DNA from: Sphaerosporella brunnea
Lineage: Eukaryota > Ascomycota > Pezizomycetes > Pezizales > Pyronemataceae
Assembly: GCA_008704415.1 (NCBI GenBank)
Contig: VXIS01000036.1
Location: 175,433-239,432, forward strand
Reading direction: 5' to 3'
DNA length: 64,000 bases
A program made the position numbers and the translations under genes. Positions within the stretch are counted from its first letter, which is position 1. Every line of letters begins with the position of its first letter. This document shows positions 32,488-44,191 of the stretch, in pieces. The notes under the pieces were generated by a model. It saw only the letters and a list, made by a program, of their open reading frames with translations. It did no database searches and was not told where the DNA came from.

Positions 32488-33261
32488 GGGCCCCGTTTGG
32501 CTGCCGGCCAGGAAAAAAATCGTAGTGATTTTCGCGCTTTGATTATACCCACTTTTGCGAATTTCCACGGGTTTCCACAATCGACGGCGCTGCCGTTTGG
32601 CAGCTGCCAGTGAATCGGAGTGACATCACGTCGTGCGACACACCACCAGAACCCATACTCTCTCCACATAGTTTGACGGCGCACGTTTTCACGACAAGTG
32701 CAGAGATCTTCAAATATATTGAGTGGCATGCGAAACTCGCCTTTGATGGCCATTCCGTAGTTCTTTAATATACTCCGCTCCCGTCAGCTTGGAGGTGCAA
32801 CATGGCTCTTTATTGTACATCAAGGCCACTTCTTGTGCGGCTGCTACAGCCATCTGACGGGAAAAGCGCGTGTCCAAAAGGGACGACATTTTTTTCTTGG
32901 AGGCGGATCGAGCGCAGGGTAGGGTTGACAGTGCGGGTGAAAGGGCGTTGAATTTGTACGCAATTTGGTATCATGGCAGGCGGTGTTGTGGTGGTGGACG
33001 GGCGGGTGGTAGTGGACGGACAGGCGCGGGTGGTGGTGGATGGTGGACGCTGGGAATCGCGCAAAAACTCACAAAAAAGTAGCTCCGAGCTACTTTTTTT
33101 TTTTTCTCGAGTTTTTGGACAATAATCAACGTCCAATCGTTGATTCTTGAGATGGCCAAGAGGGCCGCCAAACGGGGTGGCGAGCGGCGATTTTTCAAAT
33201 CGGCGATTGACGAAAAATCGTGACTAATTGCTATTGATTTTCGGGCAGCCAAACGGGGCCC
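32488..33261. mobile_element. Inverted-repeat element with Harbinger-like ends
   Basis: GGGCCCCGTTTGGCTGCC (32488) is matched by GGCAGCCAAACGGGGCCC (ends 33261); TA lies outside both ends. The GGGCC..GTTTGG terminus resembles PIF/Harbinger 'Tourist' elements, but the flank is not the usual TWA triplet. There is no coding region of note. Confidence 0.6.
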
Positions 33262-33602
33262 TAGGTCTATATCTGCCTGCACCATATAGGTATATAGGGA
33301 TAGATGGCAAACCCTCATCCCCGCCTATCCTCAAGAGTATAACTGGCGCTTTTGAGTCAAAAAAACGACGCGGTGGCCGCAGGATATCAAATCGTGGGAA
33401 CAAAGGTCAAAACCAAAATTCGCCCTCTCAAAAGATCTAAAATGTTGGTAGGAACGTAACGTGCTCGCTGTATGTAGAATAAGGCTGCCCGCCCCGTGAG
33501 GTGTGATGTGGTGCCGTCGCCTTGCGGAGTCCCAATATCGATGCGCATCGCAAACCCGTGCATTGTCATATAATATCAAAGCCAAGAAAAACAGAACGCA
33601 TA

Positions 33603-34025
33603 CTCTGGAGGCCGAGCGCCAAGTTCGGGATTTTCTGATTGGCCCGCACAGCAAAAAACCGCGGAAATAAAAACTCGGCCGTCAAAATTCATCGTAAACT
33701 AGAAGCTGCCACTTGTAGTCAAATCCATGGCAAAAAACGCGATCCAGCACGTCCCGGAGGGGTAGCTGGGTGGGGGAGTGAGAGGCTGATGTGTGGCGTT
33801 GTGTGGCGACGCTGGATATTCAGCATCACCGTTTCAACTCTCTCAACATCACCACAGCTCAGCAAGCCGTCGAAGACGGGCTATAGAGCGTTTTTTGCGA
33901 CGAATTTGACCACAAGTGGGAGCTTCCAATTTACGATGAATTTTGACGGCCGAGTTTTTATTTTTTCGGTTTTTTGTTGTGCGGGCCAATTAGAAAATCC
34001 CGAACTTGGCGCTCGGCCACCAGAG
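33603..34025. mobile_element. Fold-back element with about 140-bp arms
   Basis: CTCTGGAGGCCGAGCGCCAA (33603) begins an inverted repeat of about 140 bp whose other arm ends TTGGCGCTCGGCCACCAGAG at 34025; TA borders both ends. The loop is about 140 bp. There is no gene. Confidence 0.8.
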
Positions 34026-35285
34026 TAGAAAACCCAAGTCCCACCAAAAACCGTAACATATCTCAGCCGCCGATTCGGAGGCCCCGCCTCCGCTTCTCTA
34101 AACATCCTCTCCATCCTCGGTCGCTTCGCTCTGGTCCTCTAAAAGCTACCAGGCCTCTCGTCGCCCAGCTGCTGCGCCCGGGCCGGTCCTCCCAGCGCAG
34201 CTGCTGAGCCTCAGAGATGGCCCTAATGGCGTGGGTGGGTGGGCGAGCCACTGAAAACCGTGATATCGAAGGATGGACAGAGAAGGAGCGGGGCCACTGG
34301 TCGGTCGTGGGAAAACTCTGCTCATTAGCCCGACCCCCGCTCCGCGTCCCCGCCCATCACTCGTTCAGTCGCCTCCAGCCTGCGCGCGCACGGAGCAGAC
34401 ACAAAGCGGCTCGCATAGACCTGGTCGACCGCTGACGTCACACTACATACTCTCTGGAGGGTGTCTTTTAACGGCATCGTTTTTGAAACAGGCCGATCAA
34501 AAGAAAAAACAAAAACAAAATGCCGTTATTTTAAACTGGACTGCATGATTTACCCAAGTTTCATACGTTACTTCGGTCCCCGCTGCTGAAATCGAGCCGA
34601 TAAGGTATACCTCTGAGAGATAGGGGGCTTTTCGTGTTACGTAGGCCCGGCGCGCAGCTGTTGCCATCGTCTCCAGCTCGCGCTCGCGCTCGGTCGGGCA
34701 CCAACTACGCAAAAAAAAAAAAAAAAAAAGCTTCAAAGTTGGGAATCGATGTGTTTATCGCAAACGACCCACTCCACCAGCTATGCAGGGGACCACACCT
34801 CGAAGCTATGGACATCGCAGCCCCAAAACCCCCGGGCCCCCCAAAAGTGACCTGATAAGATGAGAATATTCGCCCGTCTTTTCATACGACTCTCCATTAC
34901 TTGAAGTTGGAATTATTGGTGAAATGCCTCTTTGTCTGCCCTGCTGGCTGGCCGGGCGGCCGCCAGTCGCCAGGATAGAACATATATATACCCAAAGTCA
35001 GATGTACCTCACATAGTACCTTGAAGCCACGCCCACAGCAACCGGCAACAGCTGCGAACTCTTGGTTGTGGATTGGAAAGCTATGATTGATGGATGGATG
35101 GTCAACGCTACAGCCGTGGTACGGTCCTGAGCACAATGAAATCAAAACTCGTCCTCCCAAAAGTGGGCCCGCTTCAGATTTTGCCCTGCCAGCACACCCA
35201 CCTTCACTTACTTGTTTGTCCGCGTGGCGACCCTGCACCGCGCCGACCAGCAGCCCTGGATATCACTCAAAGTACCTAAGTCCGT
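34026..35285. other. No gene recognised
   Basis: Short frames only. A poly-A run occurs at 34710-34729. CATAAAAAGG (about 35291), a TATA-like site, lies just beyond the region and about 200 bp before the ATG at 35500. Confidence 0.45.
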
Positions 35286-35499
35286 TGGCACATAAAAAGG
35301 TCCTTTCCCCGGGTCCATCCCCTCGCCCTCCCGCTCTGTCTCCCGTTCCGCCGAGCAGAACACTTCCACTCTCGCCTCTCCTCTCTGCTCACAAGCGTTT
35401 TTCTTTTCTTGTTTACCACAACGGTTTCTAAGTTAAGCTTCTAGTGCTCTCTCTTCCTCTCCCATTCCTGCCCTCCTCCGCTTCTGCCGTACCGCCGCA

Positions 35500-36077
35500 A
35501 TGGAGTCTATCACTAAGAGTTATGCTGCCAGTGGGCCGTCGTCTACTACGGGCACCCAGTCCACTCCGAGCCCTTCGATGGACGTTATCACCAGTCCTCA
35601 TCCTGATGACATTTCCACCGGAACCCCTAGTGAGGTCTGCAAGAATATCACCATCCCTTCCCAGCCGGGTGGTTGGGTTGGCCACGCCGCCATTCACACA
35701 CGCGCACCTTCCATCGACCATACCGACGTCCACCCATGTACTCCGGCTACCATGAAAGAGTCTTCCACTCCTGCCGTGGGTCAACACCTCACTCGCCCTA
35801 CAGTTTGCCCTCATCTCGTCGCGGCCCCCATCGCCCGTACTTCTTCGGCTCCTGCCCTCCACGACCCATCTCCCGCCCTTCAACCCCTCGCTACTTCCGT
35901 AGAAGTTGCTGGTATGTCTACTATCTACTTCATGGACGCTATACCCACCTTAAGCAACCGAAACGCTTACCTCTGTTCACAGGTGTCACCGCGCCGGATG
36001 CTAGCTACTCTCTTGTCCGTTGGTTTTTGGAGGAGAAGATGGATGCGCCTTGGGCTGGAGTGAGGTTATTGTTTTGA
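35500..36077 (+). CDS. Short spliced gene, VRWFLE family, copy C
   Basis: Exons 35500-35911 and 35983-36077 with a 71-nt intron (GTATGT..TTCACAG) encode 168 residues. It shares with copy A the MDVITSP block, PSPALQPLATSVEVAG at the exon 1 end and exon 2 SYSLVRWFLEEKMDAPWAG, and ends VRLLF. The rest is Ser/Thr/Pro/His-rich and diverged. The intron sits at the same codon (phase 1 after the last Ala of EVA). No known domain is recognised. A CT-rich leader and a CATAAAAAGG site lie upstream. Since frame and splice sites are kept while exon 1 has diverged, exon 2 seems to be under constraint. Confidence 0.6.
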
Positions 36078-36564
36078 ATTGAAAACCGAGACATGTTGTC
36101 AATGTTTGCTCTGCGGTTCGATGGCATGGGTAATAATTATTGTTTACACGCACTAGGCTAGGTAGTGGCTGCGCTTAGTGAACACATTCCATACTAGCGA
36201 CTAACTACAGTCGACTCCCTCTCTAGGCTCTGGACCGGGGGTACGTGTGACTTCTTATGTAGGGTGTTCTTATTGCCCATACATTTCGGAAGGGACCACC
36301 GAAACGCAGTCTTATTCTATACCAGGTACATAGAGTTCTTATAAAGGGGGCTACTGTACTGTATCGATTCCATTTGAGGCAGTGTAGTGCACTTTTTATA
36401 AAGGTGAGCTTCTGTTTTAAACTGCTTACACGATTCATAATGCTCACAAAAAAAACCGGCTGTATGAAGAGAAGGCTGCGCCGATGAAAAATATTTTTGT
36501 CTCCGCTTCCTCACCACCGCCATTTCCATCGCTGTCCCATCATCTTCACCATCGCTATCGCACC

Positions 36565-36760
36565 AATGCCTGCTGTGTACGAAGGTCAAGAATTGAAGAT
36601 TGCACTGCGTTTAAGCCTGCGGGCGAACGATCCTGCCAGACCGTTTACCTACCGCGTTAAAAAGTCGTGCGGCGCCCACGAAGACTAAAGATGTACGAAG
36701 GTCACAATGTTCGGAATTGTCGCGCCTACCTCCGGGCTTGCAATTGTAATATAGACTGTG
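36565..36760 (+). pseudogene. Relic of the EGQE..CCHC small protein
   Basis: MPAVYEGQEL near the start and EGHNVRNCRA near the end resemble MSLHEGQEF and EGLNVRNCRA of the frame inside the Mutator-like element at 57.2 kb. The middle is shortened and out of frame. Confidence 0.45.
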
Positions 36761-36888
36761 GCGTTCTTCAAAAAAACAAAGGCCCCCCTGGAAAGCGGTG
36801 GTCTCTCCATGGCCTCAGGCTTCTCTTCGCAATTTCTATTGTGTGGGTACATAGAGACCTTTGCTCCTTTAAAGGTGGACCTTCGCTA

Positions 36889-37126
36889 CCGTATCGACTC
36901 TATCTTAAATAAACCGGGCCGGCCTGGTGGGAGTGTCGCCAAGTTATCAAAAGCTTTATGCGCGAGAGTCAGCCTGGAGAAAAGTATGGCCATGGCTCCA
37001 GTTGTAGCTATAGTACCGCCTTTTTGACTCAAACGGTGAGAGCGACGTCTACATGCACCAATTGGCGGCGCACAACCTTCCCAACCCCACGTTGTTTTTA
37101 AGATCGATATCGAGTTCAGACTATGG
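36889..37126. mobile_element. MITE, CCGTATC family
   Basis: Starts CCGTATCGACTCTATCTTAA and ends with the inverted form (TTTTTAAGATCGATATCGAG..CTATGG); TA at both ends. The interior shares GCCAAGTTATCAAAAGC with the element at 63486, in opposite orientation. Confidence 0.75.
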
Positions 37127-37769
37127 TAAGCTACGGTTGGCTACGGTTAGCTACGGTACCTCAGGAAAATGCTTGTGCAACGTGCACGGGTGCACTTGGT
37201 CGCCGTGTTGTCGAGTGCCGGTGATAAGAGTCACGATCCTGATACAAACATGAAGAACTTGATCAAAATGGGCGCGGGAGAAAGGCAGCCAATCAAGTCG
37301 GTTGTCGCCCTCTGCGAGACTTTTGATAGCTCGGCATCACCCCCCCCCACTAGAGTACATCCTTGCTGCCTCAACTCGAGTCGATACGGTAGGTAGGCAA
37401 ACAGTCTGTAGGCTATGCGCCACCCGCGCCATAGACTGCACCTTCGGTGTTTTTTGAACGGACTGACGGAGCGTTCCACTACTTGTGCGACATCACACAG
37501 GTTGCGTTACGGGGTGGGAAAGAGTGAGAAAGTTTATTCGCGGTTATCTAAGCGCGGTGTTGCAGAAGTTCTACCTTGGGCGGTTCGTTTGTGAGGTGGT
37601 GAGGCAGCAGCCTTAAAACGTGACCAAGCAGGGGGGGTTTTGAAACACCTGTTGCCCGGCTGTAATCGAGCGAGTGATACTCGATGATGCCTCTCGTCAC
37701 ACTGAACGGCCGGAGCTCTACCCCGAGTGCTGGTATTTAAGGCGCTATTGAGACTTTGCGGTGACTTTT

Positions 37770-38048
37770 TTACACCTTGTCGGCAAATCCCTGGGTTCCA
37801 TAAACATCTCCAGCAGTGTAGGCTTCCAGAATACGCTCGAATTTTTCAAAGTAGCGTAGTATTTGCTCGGGCGGCACCGCCTTCAAACCCTGAGGAACTG
37901 TTTCGCGAAGCGCACTCAGGGTATATCCACAGTTCTTCCTTGTGAACACCTTTGTTGCCTCCCAGTAGTACTCAGTGGGATCAGTTTCAGTGTGAAATTT
38001 GGGTAAGAAGATGCAAATGTGGCCACGCTTTAGGATCTCGATGTTCAC
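37770..38048 (-). pseudogene. Tc1/mariner-like DDE transposase fragment
   Basis: The minus-strand frame reads GHICIFLPKFHTETDPTEYYW, then YTLSALRETVPQGL and YFEKFERILEAYTAGDVYGTQ. It is the same family as the fragments at 31.98 and 43.8 kb, with Pro-Thr replacing Pro-Ile in the catalytic-Glu block and no intron. It is truncated at the 5' side next to a hAT remnant. Confidence 0.6.
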
Positions 38049-38069
38049 TCTACTTGTTATTGCATTTGC

Positions 38070-38143
38070 AGCCGGCCCGACAGCCAGCCGTTAAAAGGCA
38101 GCTCGACGCAGCCAGCCGGGCCGGCTGGCTACTGACAACACTG
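38070..38143. mobile_element. hAT right-end remnant
   Basis: GGCTGGCTACTGACAACACTG (ends 38143) matches the right end of the hAT at 25550. A matching left end and duplication were not found. Confidence 0.45.
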
Positions 38144-38269
38144 ACGGGCAGTACGCATTTGGCGACAGCGGCCACCAAATTTTCAGACGGATTGGCGACC
38201 AATAAACTTCTTTTCGCTCCTGTCGGGGGACATCCTATTTGGGCTTATGGCAGCACACACAAATGAGTG

Positions 38270-39136
38270 TGCACAAGCTCACCATGCAGGAGAAGCCCAT
38301 TACCGTGAGTGGAAGGATAATTCTGTAGAAGAGATCAAGATTTGGCTCGCATTGGTGATTTATATGGGTGTTGATAGGTAGTGGGGGGGGGGGGGGGCTA
38401 TGAGCGGTACTGGCATCAGGTAAATGAAAGATACTGTTGGAGCTAAAATAATCACTGACGACTTGGACTGGCAGTAGGATATGAAGGAGCGTTCCACACA
38501 ATCAGTCAAGCGATGGCTTTACGGCACTGGGAACAGATCAAACGATTTATTCATGTCTCACCAACGGCCACTGCCAATGCGGAGAGACCCACTGTTTTCG
38601 ACAAAGTTCGTTCGTCGTCAGATACCTTACAAAAAAATTGGCGAAAGTGGGTCATTCCTGCAACGGATACCGCTGTTGGTGAAATGATGATTCCCTTCAA
38701 AGGACGGTCCCATGATACAATCCGTGTACGTGAAAAGCCTATCAAAGAAGGCTACAAAGTCTTTGCGCCCTCTGAACATGGTTATACTTGGGTCGTTGCC
38801 TTGACGTCACCAGCATTAAAAGATTTGGACCTTCTTGCATTGTCAAATGTGCAGTTCAGCCCGACCTATCAACGGTGTATGCAGCTGGCATGCACGTTGC
38901 CCTGCCGTACCTGGAGCTTCAACTTTTTTTTTGACAACCTAATTACTCTCTTCCACGCGTTAAGACAGCTCGGTATTGGGCAGCCAGCACAGTTCGTACC
39001 TCTAGCCGCGCGTATTCTGCTGAATTCAAATTCCGAACTCGTGCACCGATCTTTCCACATAATTCGATTTCAGGTATCATTCGGCGTGATTTTGGTGCTG
39101 TTCTTTGGCAGGGGAAGAATCTTGTCCACTTTTTAA
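38270..39136 (+). pseudogene. piggyBac-type transposase remnant
   Basis: Broken frames read YREWKDNSVEEIKIWLALVIYMG, then (38513 on) MALRHWEQIKRFIHVSP, EMMIPFKGRSHDT, REKPIKEGYKVFA and, after a gap, FFDNLITLFHALRQLGIG. This order matches the DDE_Tnp_1_7 domain of piggyBac transposases: the E(M/L)MIPFKGR block carries the first catalytic Asp position (here Glu), and (F)DNL..S..LF..LR.LGIG the second. Stops and frameshifts split the gene. The typical TTAA flanks were not located. Confidence 0.72.
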
Positions 39137-39449
39137 CGAAAATTCACACGTTGACGAACCCCGGAGACTTTCTCTTGGTTGATAGAGCACGCCCCGGCGA
39201 ACCAGTCACAATCGCACACTTCTTCGTCAAGGCTGGGGAGATCAACCTGTTATCACCGCAAAAGAAATGCTGCCTGTCCCCGTCCCGCCGAGGAATTTCT
39301 CGACGCCCTGGAAACCTAGTCTTTTGGTTATCTTGTAACGGCCCCACGCGTGGCGACGCCCAGATGCCTAGACGCCATGTGCGCGAGACAGCGGGGCGGG
39401 GTGGCTAGGGGACGAGGGGACAGGGCGGCGGGACGAGGGGACGGGGTCA

Positions 39450-39905
39450 AAGTACGCGAATCTGTGGCTGCCACCTGTCACACTCCTTAAAGAGGTGCTC
39501 CCTTGTCTGCCGCTTGCCTGAGAGGCAAAACCAACACTCGTCAGAGTCCCTCTTGTGAAGTTTCTCCTTGAGATAGGGTTCCGTGATCGCATGTGCCCAG
39601 TAAGGAGTTGGTAGTACCGGGATGCTAGCGCCTTTTTCTCTTTCTTGAGAGCTGGCCGAAAGCCAGGCTTCTTCCGCAGGGCATAGGACGCGCGGAGGCT
39701 CGTGCTTTGTCGGATTCATTGCCTGGTACCGTGCACGTTGCTGCGAGCTTCTGAGGCCTTGCACTTCAGGTGGGCCAAGCTGGCCTGGCGTGGAAGCGCT
39801 TCGTTCGGGGCTCTGATCGGGGACGACGCTGCGTAACTCGTTGCCTTCAACGCCGGCGTGCCCCGGGGTCCACCGGAGGGTGAGGGAACATCCACGGTCG
39901 GCCAT
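39450..39905 (-). pseudogene. LINE ORF2 end fragment, CWFC subfamily
   Basis: The minus-strand frame starts at RNase H (MADRGCSLTLRWTPGHAGVEGNE) and ends at CWFCLSGKRQTREHLFKECDRW. It is close to 25.95-26.3 kb but keeps the final Cys of the finger. It is cut at both ends: the segment after IRVL is replaced by unrelated G-rich sequence at about 39410-39450. Confidence 0.7.
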
Positions 39906-41094
39906 TTCGCGGCTCCAGCGAAGATGAAAGCCCGACCGCTATAAATATACGAGTGGTAAATCATAACCAAACTCGCGCCTTTCAATTTGGCTAGATTAAA
40001 TGGTCTCGGTGTGCGGCCTTCTGCATTTTGGAGCGTAGTTCCCGGTTTCCCTGCAGTTAGAGAGCGATCACGAGCACCTGGAAATGCTTGATTCTCCGCT
40101 TGTGAGTGTCGAATATCATCCTTCGGGAGTAATGGTGCCGGGTGACTCACAGGATACAATTCAAGCTCAGAATCGGAGCTCAGGCTGTTCAGCCGCAATC
40201 GCCGTGAATCGCTTTGAGCCTTATTTCGTTCTCCCTCTCGAGAAGGAGGATACCATGATTGAGCAGAAAACGGTGTTTCCTCAAAAGTGTGTTTGGTCAA
40301 AGCCTCTCTCCTCAAATAATGGTTATATAATGGTTAGACGTAAGCTAGAGTTGGTGCAAATTCGAGTGACTTCACGTGCTTCACGAGTTATATCACGTGC
40401 TTTGCGAGTGACAGCACGTGCTTCAGCGATTCATCTAGTGCTCCGTGGAAAAGGGGGTGTATTTACCGCGGCGACGGTATTTCTCAAAACGTGATAAACT
40501 GGACCAGAAAACCTCGCTCTATGAGATCATACTAGCCAGAGACGGTCGGTCGCGCAACACCAGCCTTTGCGCCACCCACCTACAAAACGTCTGCCTGCTG
40601 ACAGGATGAATAGCGACCTGCAACTTGAAGATATTTCGTTTCTTTTGCTTGTTCTGAGTTTTTTTCCACTGTTCAAATTTTTCAAATTTTAGCTGAAGCT
40701 CAAGTTTGTTTTCGCAGAGGAATTGCCAGTGAAGATGAGCTTCAAGTTGTGTTGTGGGGTTTCCTCACCGGAAATTACCCAGGCTTGGTAGTATTATTCC
40801 TAATATAATACATGTGAGGGGGTTTTCCACTGAGCTCTAGATTCATCAGCCACCGCAGCGATGGTGTTGAGTTTATCAACAATTTGTATCCTTGCGACCA
40901 GTACTCGTGCCAAGGTGGTTACCAGCACACCGCTCGCAAGCTGGTGCACTCATGGAATGAGTGCCCGCCACCCCACGGATAAATGCAGCTTAGTTGAGGA
41001 CAGTCCCAGAGCGCCGCGACATTCAGTTTGATTAGCTAAACCCCATCAAAATAGGGCCTTTCTGAGACTCACAGGGGCGCTTTTGGCAAATTTG
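39906..41094. other. No gene recognised
   Basis: A 200-codon minus-strand frame (40315-39716) overlaps the LINE relic and has no motif. CACGTGCTTC-type short repeats occur at 40365-40430. The string ACTCGTGCCAAGGTGG at about 40905 is the inverse of the start of repeat X. Confidence 0.45.
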
Positions 41095-41330
41095 AGGCCC
41101 ATAATTCGCAAAAAACAGGGTCTTTTTGCGTGTTCTTTGGCGTACCGTCGGTGGTAGTGTCGATGAGGTTTCTTCATGGACTCGCACTCACGTTGCCGGA
41201 TATGTGAGTTTACTAAGCCATTTCTTGGGTCTGACTTCCATCAAATTGACCCACTTTCAACCCGCTCCACCGCCTTCAACAACCATTATATTTTTTTTTC
41301 CTGAACCGCGTGCGGCGGAGCAACAGGCGG
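41095..41330 (+). repeat. Dispersed repeat R3, copy 2
   Basis: Matches 27225-27420 in inverted orientation: GAGGTTTCTTCATGGACTCG, a CCGGATATG block, TTTACTAAGCCATTT and TTGACCCACTTTCAACC. Confidence 0.65.
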
Positions 41331-41624
41331 CTCTGTCGCTTGCGCTAAGCCCTGCGCGGAACATAGCCGGGTAACAAACCACGGGAGCAAGGCAATAAGC
41401 TTTTCTCCATACCGTATTTTCTCGCGAGTATGGGATTTGACAGCGCGAAATTCAATCTTTTCTAGTAACAAATTGTTCACTTGGAGACCGCGGATTTTTA
41501 ATGGAGTGGGCGGACCTGGTGAACAGAGCCGAGATGGTGGGTGGGTGCACGAGTGGAGGGAGCTAGTGTACACAATGTCTGCCGTCCGTTTATTACAATT
41601 TTTGCTTCCTTGTCGTTAAAGCCA

Positions 41625-42420
41625 GCCACCACCTTGGCACGAGTATGTGTTTAACCATGTGGCGTGTTTAACCTGCCCGACTTTCTTCGTTACATTTAAA
41701 CACTCGCATTCAAGCGGGTGTCCCATAGGGCAGCCGCCCAAAAAGGAGGCCTAAACCCCTCAGGTTTAAGGGGCGGCTGCGTTACTCATTGCGAGCCACT
41801 TTTGCTGGGAGATCCCACCTCAGATAGGTAAACTCTTCGCGGAACTGATTGCCTGCTACGGAGGGCGAAACGACTCTAATTTGTGGCGGTGACGTAGCTG
41901 GCAAATAAAAACACGGTTTGTCAGAATCGGGATTAGTGCGGTGTTATTCTCGATGTGCCGTATCAGTGCATCTCTACATTGACGTACTGTTCTTGGCGTT
42001 TGAAATTTGAGTCCATACTTGATAACATACTCGCTATGGGATAAAGTATGACGAGGCAGGCACCATGCATAGTGGTGGTGTCTGTGTGGCGTGTAACGCG
42101 AACGAAGTATTTGCACTGAGAGTTGGCCAGTGCGTCCTTTTCACAGTTTGAGTCCTAAGATAGTGAAGAACTGCGTCAAAATGAATAACATGGAGCGGCA
42201 CGGCGGCCTTTCTTTTCACTTGGACGTCGCTTCTCAACTCAGAGCGGCCCCTTCCTCTTTGAAGGTTGAGGTAATACTTCCGGCTTGTTGCGTGGCTTGG
42301 AGTTTTCGATAGACTGCAGCTGCAATGCATATATGTGGTGCCTGCATTGTCGTGCTTTATCCCCATAGCGAGTAGGTAGTTCAGGCCGCATTGTGTGCCG
42401 TGCTTCCAGGTGGCGACCTG
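41625..42420 (+). repeat. Dispersed repeat family X, best-preserved copy
   Basis: The order of blocks is CACCTTGGCACGAGTATGT, GGGCGGCTGCGTTACTC, CTACGGAGGGCGAAACGACT, AAACACGGTTTGTCAGAAT, AACATGGAGCGGCACGGCGG, AATACTTCCGGCTTGTTGCG and GCAATGCATATATGTGG. It is inverted at 56620-57199 plus 58008-58260, and degenerate at 28080. No coding frame is conserved between copies. Confidence 0.65.
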
Positions 42421-42535
42421 AGATCGACACCCAGCCGTGCCCGTCACTAACGCTTCTACAACGTCAACCCCGGCTACTCGCTCCGTCGCCGGTAGGCTAT
42501 ATATACTGCACGGCGCCGGTGCCTACGCGTTACTA

Positions 42536-42800
42536 CCGTATCGTCTGTGTCTTAAGCAACGCGGGGTGGGGGCGGTGGGGTTGCGGGTGTCGAGGGTTTT
42601 CTATTGGTGGGATTGGACGTCGCGGTCACAATTTTGGTTTGTACACAACTTTAATGATGATCAAAAGGCGGGGCGCAATGCTTTAAATAAAAATTAGAAA
42701 CAGCATCGCCAGCGCGCGAGCCTTTAGAGATTAACTTTTTGATAGCTTGGCAACACCTCCACCCCTCCGGCCCGCTTTGCTTAAGACACAGACGATACGG
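42536..42800. mobile_element. MITE, CCGTATC family
   Basis: Ends CCGTATCGTCTGTGTCTTAA and TTAAGACACAGACGATACGG are perfect inverted repeats, with TA on both sides. Length is 265 bp. Confidence 0.85.
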
Positions 42801-43237
42801 TACTAAAGCCCACGGCACGCCGTCATGTTCGCCATAGGCAAAGTTAACCGAGTGATTTGACATGAGTGATTTGACAGAAGCTGACGGGTTCCAAGAGGCA
42901 CTATTACTGTGAAGCGGTGATGTGCACGAGAAAACATTCGATGCTGCTGCAATTGACCGGATAATCACCTTGTTCCGCGATTTTGTAACATGCTCTATAT
43001 CCGGTATTTCATCAAATCCCGTAGTGTTACTGCAATCCGCATCGTAGTTTGAATGCGCGATGCGGTAATGCAATTTTAGGAATATATAGAGACGATCCGG
43101 ATTATTACGGAAGTAAAGTGCTTGGTGTTTTTCACACAGTAGGCGGCAAAAATGAGTTGTGATACAATAGACCGCTTACCTTGAACACCGCAAAATTGCT
43201 CATATATATTAAACAATGCAAGTTTATGCTTGTCTAT

Positions 43238-43533
43238 CCCTATATAATCGGGTTGGTGTGGCGTTTTCCTGTGGCATTTTCCTGTGGTACCGTGTCGTTT
43301 TCCGGAAGCTCAACCCTAAATTTCCAACCGTCGGATTTTGGAGCGAAGCGACTGCAAAGCTCTACCATTCTGGAGCGGAGCCGTGGAGGAGCTTTAGCGA
43401 CGACACTGAATGAAAGCAACTGCGCCGTATTTCACACATATACGCCCTGACTGCAACTTACATATGACTTTACATCAAGTGGTGCTGTACTAATGACTGC
43501 ACACCGTGTGGTCGCCACACGGTTGTTGACTCG
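43238..43533 (-). repeat. Long inverted-repeat arm, right copy
   Basis: Inverted counterpart of 30999-31413. Near its outer end it has the short palindrome CACACCGTGTGG..CCACACGGT, longer than the left copy. Confidence 0.6.
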
Positions 43534-43815
43534 TTATATCACTAACAGAGACTATGGTGCGAAGGCGCTTGAAACCTGGACCTTCGCTGGTTTGGGGTTA
43601 CCCGGAGTGCACTAGAATGATTTGGCTGTGGTCACGTCATGTGCAGGAGTCTGATGTGTGGCGAGCAGGGTGGACCTTTTCTGAATTTACTAGTTAGTTA
43701 ACGTTACGCGCAACGATGGTCAAAATCACAATCCTCGACGAGGGCAAGGTAGTGGGTTTCCAGATCAAGGAAACTGCGAAAGATAGACAGAAGGGCAAGC
43801 GCGTCTTTTCTCGCC

Positions 43816-44191
43816 ATGGAACCCGACTTTCGTGACCAGAAGTGTATCATAGCTGAGGTCATTGAAAAGCACGATCATTTAGTCACATTTCTACCAAAGT
43901 ACCATCCCGAACTCAACCCAATCGAGTACGTTTGGGGTCGATCCAAGATATATGCACGGCGGCACTGCTTTTATTCGCTCCCGGCAGTTCGCAAGATGGT
44001 TCCAGAGTGTCTTTGGGTTGAAAGTTGTGACTGAGGAGATTGTTTTGAAATTTTTTCACCGAGTGGAGAGGATTATGGACGCGTATCGTCATGGAGAAAG
44101 GTATGGAACGCAGGAGTTTAAGGAACGGGTATACAAAAGCCACCGGAGAGTGGGAGAAGGTGCTATGGCGATTTTAGATGAGGATGCGTAG
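43816..44191 (+). pseudogene. Tc1/mariner-like DDE transposase, C-terminal part
   Basis: It reads EPDFRDQKCIIAEVIEKHDHLVTFLPKYHPELNPIEYVWG, then YSLPAVRKMVPECL; a frame shift at about 44010 leads to VERIMDAYRHGERYGTQEFKERVYKSHRRVGEGAMA and stop at 44191. The catalytic-Glu block PELNPIEYVWG is intact. No intron is present at the position where the 32-kb copy has one. Confidence 0.72.

Noticed and set aside
30999..43533. One 12.5-kb composite transposon bounded by the inverted arms
   Set aside because: No matching direct duplication at the two outer ends, and each arm has its own transposase relic; kept only as a finding.
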